This document shows, in pieces, positions 16,053 to 20,664 of a stretch of DNA of 20,664 nt. Location of the stretch: assembly GCA_902496265.1 (NCBI GenBank), contig CABVAD010000003.1, positions 1 to 20,664 of the forward strand, in the 5' to 3' direction. The notes below the pieces were generated by a model. The model had not been told where the DNA came from. It ran no database searches and saw nothing but the letters and a program-made list of their open reading frames with translations. The position numbers and the translations under genes were made by a program. This DNA is from an uncultured Oscillospiraceae bacterium (GTDB lineage: Bacteria; Bacillota; Clostridia; Oscillospirales; Acutalibacteraceae). The stretch's first letter is position 1; every line of letters starts with the position of its first letter.

Positions 16053-16137
16053 GCCGTTTAATGCAGCCGCGGGACAAAAATCCGTATTGACGCTGACTGC
16101 CGCGGCGCTACGCGCCGTCAGCTACTCCCTTAAACTT
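16048..16137 (-). promoter_or_regulatory. yybP-ykoY-type metal-ion riboswitch
   Basis: The leader holds three segments diagnostic of the yybP-ykoY (Mn2+) aptamer in the right order: GGGAGTAG (16129-16122), TCAATACGGA (16090-16081) and GGCAAGAC (16055-16048). Stems fit: a P2-like hairpin GGCGC-GTA-GCGCC; a P3-like helix of nine pairs with one bulged A (16099-16091 region with 16071-16063); a hairpin GGAT-TTTT-GTCC beyond the conserved loop; and a weak closing stem AAG/CTT. The closing stem uses bases of the terminator's 5' arm, so ligand binding would favour read-through (an ON switch). Promoter spacing puts the RNA 5' end at about 16137. A related metal-sensing class (for example the Na+-sensing DUF1646 motif) is the main alternative. 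Confidence 0.75.
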
Positions 16138-16143
16138 GAAACA

Positions 16144-16172
16144 ATTATAGCATATCAATTACACAATTGCAA
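16144..16172 (-). promoter_or_regulatory. Promoter of the riboswitch-oadB unit
   Basis: On the minus strand TTGCAA (16172-16167) and TATAAT (16149-16144) are 17 bases apart, and TG one base before the -10 box gives an extended -10. The start point would fall near 16137, exactly at the 5' edge of the predicted aptamer. It lies just after the phoR stop, so this unit is transcribed independently of the phosphate operon. Confidence 0.8.
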
Positions 16173-16194
16173 CATTATTATATGTGAAAAATAT

Positions 16195-17841
16195 TTATTT
16201 GCTAAAGGTAACGGTTATTTCCGTGCCCTCGCCGAGGGTGCTTGTAAGGGTTATTTTTCCGCCGAACGAGGCGGCGATATGCTTAACAATCGAAAGCCCC
16301 AGCCCTGTTCCGCCGCTTTGCTTTGAGCGGCTTTTATCAACCCTGTAAAACCGCTCGAAAACCCGCTCGGTATGCTCGGGGGCGATACCTATGCCTGTAT
16401 CCTTAACCGAAACAAAGGGCGAGCCGTCCTTATAGCCTGCCGTAACGGTGACAGAGCCGTTTTCCCTGTTATATTTTATCGCGTTGTCGCAAAGATTATA
16501 AAGCATTTCAAAAATAAGCGACTCGCCGGCAGTTATTTCGGCGCTTTCACCCGCGACCGTAAGGAAAACGCCGCGCTTTTCGGCGATCGGTGCAAGGCGG
16601 GAGACGGCCTCGTTTGCGGTTTTAAGCAAATCGACCCTTTCGGTTTCCTTTGCGCCGCCCTCGTCAAGCTCGGAAAGCTTAATTATATCGTTTACAAGGC
16701 TTATAAGCCTTTCCGCCTCCTTATTTATATCCGCCGCAAAATCTTTTGTATCCTCAGGTTTTACGATACCGTTTTTAAGCATATCCGAAATGCCTAAAAT
16801 CGAGGTGAGGGGAGTTTTAAGCTCGTGGGAAACGTTGGCGGTAAACTCGCGGCGGAGCTTTTCACGCTTTTCCTTCTCGGTTACGTCGATAACAAGTATC
16901 ACCGCGCCGCAGGGAGCGTTCTTTTCGTCAAAAACGGGGTTGGCGGTAACCTCGTAGCACCTGCCGCCTAAGGTAATAATACTTTCGTAATGTCTGCCCT
17001 CGCAGACGCTGTCAAAAACCTCACGGAACGCTTCGCTTCGGTTAATAGTCAGAATATTTTGACCGTTTATATCGTCCTGCACTCCGAAGAAACGCCTTAT
17101 GCTCGAATTATGGGTTAAAATATGCCCCTTAACGTCGGTGAGCAGAAGTCCCTCGCTCATATTCTCGGCGATTGCTTCAAACTCGCGGCGGCGTCCCTGC
17201 AGCTCGGCTATCTGGCGGTTGATTTTTCTGCGCTGTGAATTGATTTTGGAAACAAACGGTGAAAGCTCGTCGTAGCAATTTAAGGTCTCGGGGCTGTCAA
17301 GGTCTACCGAGTTTATCGGCTTCAGTATCTTTTTTGTAATAACCGACGCCAGGACAAGGGCTAAAACAAAGGCGAGCAGGGCAATCGCGGCAATCGGCGG
17401 CAACAGCTGCAAAATAACCGCGCCTACCGAGAGAGATTCGTCTGCCACCCTTAAAACATTGCCGTTTTGAAGCTTTATCGCGTAATAGCAGGAGCTTATC
17501 CCGAGGGTCTCGGAGTGCCTGACGGCATAGCCTGTTCCCTCCTTTAAAGCCTCTTTAACCTCCTCGCGGCCCGCGTGGTTTTCCATTCCCGCCGCGTCCG
17601 CCTTGTTGTCAAAAATTACGCTTCCGCCTTGGTCGATAAGGGTTATTCGCTCCTTTGCGGAGGAATATTTTTGAAGCTCGCTGTCATTTGCCGAAAGGCT
17701 TATTAAATAAGCCTTGCTTTGGAGCGAGGAATATCTGCTGTCCACATAAATCTGATACTGAACCCCGATTATAAAAACAAGGCTTGCAAGCAAGGTAAGT
17801 ATTGAGGAAAGCAAAATTCCCCTGAATATTTTTTTAGTCAT
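16195..17841 (-). CDS. phoR: PhoR-type sensor histidine kinase
   Basis: A membrane-bound two-component kinase of 548 residues, the partner of the PhoB-like regulator just upstream. Order of parts: TM1 about 8-28, an extracytoplasmic sensor region about 29-140, TM2 about 141-168, a cytoplasmic PAS domain about 215-320, then the catalytic core. H339 (NVSHELKTPLTS) is the phosphoacceptor. The ATPase domain shows the N box (CDNAIKYN), G1 (DTGIGI, D481), F box (ERFYRVD) and G2 (GGTGLGLS, 510-517). The gene begins 21 bases after phoB with an AGAGGCGG site. Placement in a pst-phoU operon supports phosphate sensing via PstB/PhoU. Confidence 0.94.
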   Translation of the reverse strand: MTKKIFRGILLSSILTLLASLVFIIGVQYQIYVDSRYSSLQSKAYLISLSANDSELQKYSSAKERITLIDQGGSVIFDNKADAAGMENHAGREEVKEALKEGTGYAVRHSETLGISSCYYAIKLQNGNVLRVADESLSVGAVILQLLPPIAAIALLAFVLALVLASVITKKILKPINSVDLDSPETLNCYDELSPFVSKINSQRRKINRQIAELQGRRREFEAIAENMSEGLLLTDVKGHILTHNSSIRRFFGVQDDINGQNILTINRSEAFREVFDSVCEGRHYESIITLGGRCYEVTANPVFDEKNAPCGAVILVIDVTEKEKREKLRREFTANVSHELKTPLTSILGISDMLKNGIVKPEDTKDFAADINKEAERLISLVNDIIKLSELDEGGAKETERVDLLKTANEAVSRLAPIAEKRGVFLTVAGESAEITAGESLIFEMLYNLCDNAIKYNRENGSVTVTAGYKDGSPFVSVKDTGIGIAPEHTERVFERFYRVDKSRSKQSGGTGLGLSIVKHIAASFGGKITLTSTLGEGTEITVTFSK

Positions 17842-17862
17842 AGTATTCCGCCTCTCGTCAGC

Positions 17863-18522
17863 TTAGCTTATTTTATAGCCTACTCCGCGCACGGTCTCTA
17901 TAATCCCGCCGCTGTCGCCTAATTTTGTTCTCAGGGTTTTAATGTGAACGTCCACAGTGCGGTTTTCTCCGTCGTAATCGTAGCCCCAGATTTCCTCTAA
18001 CAGTCTGTCGCGCGAAAAGACCGTACCGCGGTTTTTAAGCATAAGACAAAGCATTTGGAACTCCTTTAAGGTAAGCGTAACCGCCTTCCCGTCCGCGGTT
18101 ACTGTGTGCGCCGCGGGGTTTACGCAAACGCCGCCCGCCGAATATACCTTGTCGGCGGATTTTGTGCGCCTAAGCAGGGCTTTTATGCGGGAAATAAGCT
18201 CCATAGTGCCGAACGGCTTTGCAATATAGTCGTCCGCGCCCGAGTCAAGCCCCGAAACCTTGTCGTATTCGCTCGCCTTCGCGGTAAGCATAATTATGGG
18301 CAGCTCCGAGGTTTCCGCACGGGAGCGCAGCCATTTAAGCACCGAAATGCCGTCCTCCTCGGGCAGCATAATGTCAAGTAAGCACAGGTCGGGCTTTTTA
18401 TTTTCGACCGCCCTTTTAAATTCGGAGGGCAGAGTAAACCCCTTAGCCTCCATACCCGTCTGCTTAAGGGCATAAATCACAAATTTTAATATGCTTTCAT
18501 CGTCTTCAAGAAGATATATCAT
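17863..18522 (-). CDS. phoB: PhoB/PhoP-type response regulator
   Basis: A 219-residue OmpR-family regulator with an N-terminal receiver domain and a C-terminal winged helix. Receiver landmarks: D7 and D8 (acidic pocket), D50 phosphorylation site (CLLDIMLPEEDG), T80 (IIMLTAK) and K102 (AKPFG). The DNA-binding domain (about 125-219) shows LTLKEFQMLCLML, then VDVHIKTLRTKLG and IETVRGVGYKI. An AAGGAGA site overlaps the stop of the HD-protein gene, so its translation is likely coupled. It would activate phosphate-starvation genes when phosphorylated by the adjacent kinase. Confidence 0.95.
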   Translation of the reverse strand: MIYLLEDDESILKFVIYALKQTGMEAKGFTLPSEFKRAVENKKPDLCLLDIMLPEEDGISVLKWLRSRAETSELPIIMLTAKASEYDKVSGLDSGADDYIAKPFGTMELISRIKALLRRTKSADKVYSAGGVCVNPAAHTVTADGKAVTLTLKEFQMLCLMLKNRGTVFSRDRLLEEIWGYDYDGENRTVDVHIKTLRTKLGDSGGIIETVRGVGYKIS

Positions 18523-18534
18523 TGATTTTCTCCT

Positions 18535-19194
18535 TTATAAAAGCGGCTGACCGTTAATTTCTAACTTAAAGGTAAGACCTAATTTTTCCGCCGCCTTGCG
18601 GCAAAGTAACATTCGGTTCATAAAAATCTCGAAATACTCCATAATACTGCCGTAGGCGGTATCAATAGAGAGACGCAGGGTGATTATTTTCTTATCCTCG
18701 CTGATTTCAAGAGAAGAGCTTTTTACCGAATAATTCACCCTGTCGTGAATATCGAAGGTCGTTTTGTCGCGGTTGCGAACGCGGCTGCGGCGGACGTCGG
18801 ATTTATCGGCTAAAATAAGGGCGGCGGAGACCGCGTCCACAGGCACGCCGGTACCTTCGTCGTGGTTGCCGATTGCCGAAACCACGGTTGCTATGTCGCG
18901 GGCGTCCATATTAAGGTTGTCTAAAATTCTGAACGCCATTACCGCTCCGCTTTGAGAGTGCTCAATGCGGTTTACAAGGTTGCCTATATCGTGCAGGTAG
19001 GCGGCAATTTTTGCAAGCTCGATTTCGTGCTCGGAATAGCCCATAACCGACAGAATGTACTGAGAGGTATCCGCCACCTTGCCGACGTGGGCAAAGCTGT
19101 GCTCGGTAAAGCCGAGTGCCGCAAGCGATTTGTCTGCCCCCTCGATATACGCCTTTACCGATTCGTCTCTTTTTAATTCTTTATAGGTAAGCAT
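18535..19194 (-). CDS. HD-domain phosphohydrolase, function unknown
   Basis: A 219-residue soluble protein with an HD metal-dependent phosphohydrolase fold. Candidate metal ligands are H36 (FAHVGKV), H68-D69 (AYLHDIGN), H79 or H111-D112 (GNHDEG) and D130 (ILADKSDVRRSRVRN). A C-terminal part of alternating strands and helix ends LGLTFKLEINGQ. I recognise it as a conserved Firmicutes family with no assigned substrate. It is embedded between phoU and phoB with 27- and 12-base gaps, so it belongs to the phosphate operon; a role in nucleotide or phosphate-signal turnover is an inference from context. Its ribosome binding site GGGAGG lies within a hairpin. Confidence 0.88.
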   Translation of the reverse strand: MLTYKELKRDESVKAYIEGADKSLAALGFTEHSFAHVGKVADTSQYILSVMGYSEHEIELAKIAAYLHDIGNLVNRIEHSQSGAVMAFRILDNLNMDARDIATVVSAIGNHDEGTGVPVDAVSAALILADKSDVRRSRVRNRDKTTFDIHDRVNYSVKSSSLEISEDKKIITLRLSIDTAYGSIMEYFEIFMNRMLLCRKAAEKLGLTFKLEINGQPLL

Positions 19195-19201
19195 AAATTT
19201 C

Positions 19202-19236
19202 CTCCCTTACGGGAGACAAGTTTAGTGAACTCCCGT
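19202..19236 (-). promoter_or_regulatory. Alternative hairpins covering the HD-gene ribosome binding site
   Basis: On the minus strand CTCCC-GTAA-GGGAG (19215-19202) forms a 5-bp hairpin with a GNRA-type loop that buries the HD gene's GGGAGG site. Alternatively ACGGGAG at the end of phoU (19236-19230) can pair with CTCCCGT (19215-19209), a 7-bp stem that would free the site. The phoU stop codon lies in the loop of the second fold, so ribosomes ending phoU would affect which forms. Confidence 0.45.
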
Positions 19237-19857
19237 TATAGAATATTCCACCCACTCGGCGATATTAACCGCGTGGTCGCCTATGCGCTCAAGGTATTTT
19301 GCAATCATAAGAAGGTCAATGCAGAACTCGCCGTTTGCGCGGTCCTCGGAAATAAGCCGCACAAGCTCATCCTTAACGCAACAGAAAAGGTTATCCACCT
19401 TGTCATCATAGGCTATAACCGCACGCGCCAAGGATAAATCCTTCTTAACAAAGGACTCCACGCTGTCGGTCACCATTTTGATTGCCGCTTCTGCCATATC
19501 GCTTATGTGTACGCGGCTTTGGACATTACTGTTTTTAATAAATTTCGTGATTTCCGCAATATCAGACGCCTGATCGCCTATCCTCTCCATATCCGAAATC
19601 ATTTTAAGGGCGGAGGATATAACCCTTAAATCCCGCGCCACGGGCTGCTGCTCTAATAACAGCTTCATACATATAGCCTCGATGTCGCGTTCCTTTCGGT
19701 CTATCTCCGCGTCGGTAGCAAAGACCTTGTCGCAAAGGGCATCGTCCCCGTCGAGCATAGCCTTTACCGAGGCGGAAATCGCGTCCTCGCAGAGGGCGCC
19801 CATTGTTATCAGCTCCAGATTAAGCTCTTCAAGCTGACTGTCAAACCTGTTTCTCAT
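19222..19857 (-). CDS. phoU: Phosphate transport regulator PhoU
   Basis: PhoU mediates signalling between the PstSCAB transporter and PhoR and restrains phosphate uptake. The 211-residue all-helical protein has the two repeats of the family, each with its metal-binding signature: ERIGDQASD at 91-99 and ERIGDHAVN at 190-198. Family length is normal. Its ATG lies one base after the pstB stop, so the two are translationally coupled, in the usual pstB-phoU order. Confidence 0.97.
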   Translation of the reverse strand: MRNRFDSQLEELNLELITMGALCEDAISASVKAMLDGDDALCDKVFATDAEIDRKERDIEAICMKLLLEQQPVARDLRVISSALKMISDMERIGDQASDIAEITKFIKNSNVQSRVHISDMAEAAIKMVTDSVESFVKKDLSLARAVIAYDDKVDNLFCCVKDELVRLISEDRANGEFCIDLLMIAKYLERIGDHAVNIAEWVEYSITGVH

Positions 19858-19858
19858 C

Positions 19859-20608
19859 TTAACCGAACCTCCCCGTTATATAGTCCTCTGTGCGCTTATC
19901 CTGCGGATTTGAAAACATTTTTTCGGTTTCGGAGAACTCAATTACCTCTCCTAAGAGGAAAAACGCCGTGTAATCGGATATTCGCACCGCCTGCTGCATA
20001 TTGTGGGTCACCATAATTATGGTGTAATCCTTTTTAAGCTCGGTTGCGAGGTCTTCTATTTTGGAGGTCGAGATAGGGTCTAAGGCGCTTGTCGGCTCGT
20101 CCATTAAAAGCACCTCGGGCTTGACAGCCAGTGCGCGCGCGATACAAAGTCTCTGCTGTTGACCGCCGGACATTGCAAGAGCACTTTTTTTAAGTATGTC
20201 CTTGGTTTCCTCCCAAATCGCGGCTTTTTTAAGGGATTCCTCGACTATCTCGTCTAATCTTTGCTTCTGACGCACACCGTGGGTGCGCGGACCGAAGGCT
20301 ATGTTGTCGTAAATCGACATAGGAAAGGGGTTCGGCTTCTGAAAAACCATTCCCACCCGCTTGCGAAGCAGGTTTACGTCCATACCGCCGTAAACGCTTT
20401 CGCCGTCGAGGGTTACCTCGCCCGTTATTTTACAGCCCTCGACCAAATCGTTCATACGGTTAAGCGACTTTAAAAGGGTGGATTTTCCGCAGCCCGAGGG
20501 CCCTATAAACGCGCTTATTTTATTGGCGGGCAGGGAAAGGTTAATGTTTTTGAGCGCCTTAAAATCATTATACCACAAATCAAGATTTTTTACAGCTATT
20601 TTCTCCAT
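19859..20608 (-). CDS. pstB: Phosphate ABC transporter ATP-binding protein PstB
   Basis: PstB hydrolyses ATP to drive phosphate import through PstC/PstA. The 249-residue protein shows Walker [10 protein letters not shown] (36-44), Q-loop Q90 ([12 protein letters not shown], the PstB-specific segment), the signature MSGGQQQRL (146-154), Walker [14 protein letters not shown] with D170/E171, and switch H202. The C-terminus (EDYITGRFG) is typical of PstB. The start ATG has an AAAGGA site. pstS, pstC and pstA are expected just outside the window. Confidence 0.98.
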   Translation of the reverse strand: MEKIAVKNLDLWYNDFKALKNINLSLPANKISAFIGPSGCGKSTLLKSLNRMNDLVEGCKITGEVTLDGESVYGGMDVNLLRKRVGMVFQKPNPFPMSIYDNIAFGPRTHGVRQKQRLDEIVEESLKKAAIWEETKDILKKSALAMSGGQQQRLCIARALAVKPEVLLMDEPTSALDPISTSKIEDLATELKKDYTIIMVTHNMQQAVRISDYTAFFLLGEVIEFSETEKMFSNPQDKRTEDYITGRFG

Positions 20609-20624
20609 TTTATTGTCCTTTCAA

Positions 20625-20656
20625 AATTCCTAATTCCGAATTCCTAATTCCGAATT
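20625..20656. repeat. 14-base tandem repeat upstream of pstB
   Basis: AATTCCTAATTCCG occurs twice in exact tandem (20625-20638, 20639-20652) with a further AATT. Each unit is itself two near-identical 7-base steps (AATTCCT, AATTCCG). It sits between 17 and 48 bases upstream of the pstB start, in the gap to the presumed upstream gene. Confidence 0.8.
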
Positions 20657-20664
20657 ATAATTTA

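Noticed and set aside
15550..16326. Open frame of 258 codons on the plus strand over oadB, its leader and the phoR end
   Set aside because: It crosses the promoter, riboswitch and terminator and two minus-strand genes; low-complexity translation with no recognisable domain.

Overview
The window comes from a Gram-positive anaerobe of the class Clostridia, most likely a gut member of the Oscillospirales/Ruminococcaceae. This is an inference from four things: the Firmicutes-type S10-spc-alpha gene order with a KOW-protein gene between map and infA, zinc-ribbon forms of S14, S4, L24, L36 and adenylate kinase, strong AGGAGG ribosome binding sites throughout, and a stand-alone sodium-pump decarboxylase beta subunit paired with a tiny OadG-like protein. 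No tRNA, rRNA, insertion sequence, prophage or CRISPR array was seen.

Bases 1-13267 (+ strand) are the ribosomal superoperon, entered inside rplB. The order is rplB', rpsS, rplV, rpsC, rplP, rpmC, rpsQ, rplN, rplX, rplE, rpsZ, rpsH, rplF, rplR, rpsE, rpmD, rplO, secY, adk, map, a KOW protein, infA, rpmJ, rpsM, rpsK, rpsD, rpoA, rplQ. Genes are packed with gaps of about 10-60 bases or overlap by 1-4 bases. Three wider gaps (rpmD-rplO, rpsK-rpsD, rpsD-rpoA) hold hairpins that may regulate or process the transcript.

Bases 13268-13496 are a convergent intergenic region. It contains a compact GC hairpin, an 83-base nested palindrome, a perfect 13-bp GC hairpin, an intrinsic terminator for the ribosomal operon, and 7-base repeats.

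Bases 13497-16195 (- strand) hold an AI-2E/PerM family permease with its own near-consensus promoter and, upstream of it, a two-gene unit: an OadB-type membrane protein and a 46-residue OadG-like protein. This unit has a strong promoter followed at once by a structured leader ending in an intrinsic terminator. The leader carries the hallmark segments of the yybP-ykoY metal-ion riboswitch (GGGAGUAG, a UCAAUACG loop, GGCAAGAC), and its closing stem competes with the terminator. This is the most interesting signal in the window: a metal-sensing RNA apparently controlling a cation-pump subunit that lacks any carboxyltransferase partner nearby.

Bases 16195-20608 (- strand) are the distal part of a phosphate operon: pstB, phoU, an HD-domain phosphohydrolase, phoB, phoR. 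PstB powers phosphate uptake, PhoU links transporter state to the PhoR kinase, and PhoB is the transcriptional output. The HD protein is an uncharacterised addition between phoU and phoB. pstS, pstC and pstA would be expected just beyond the right edge. A 14-base tandem repeat lies upstream of pstB.
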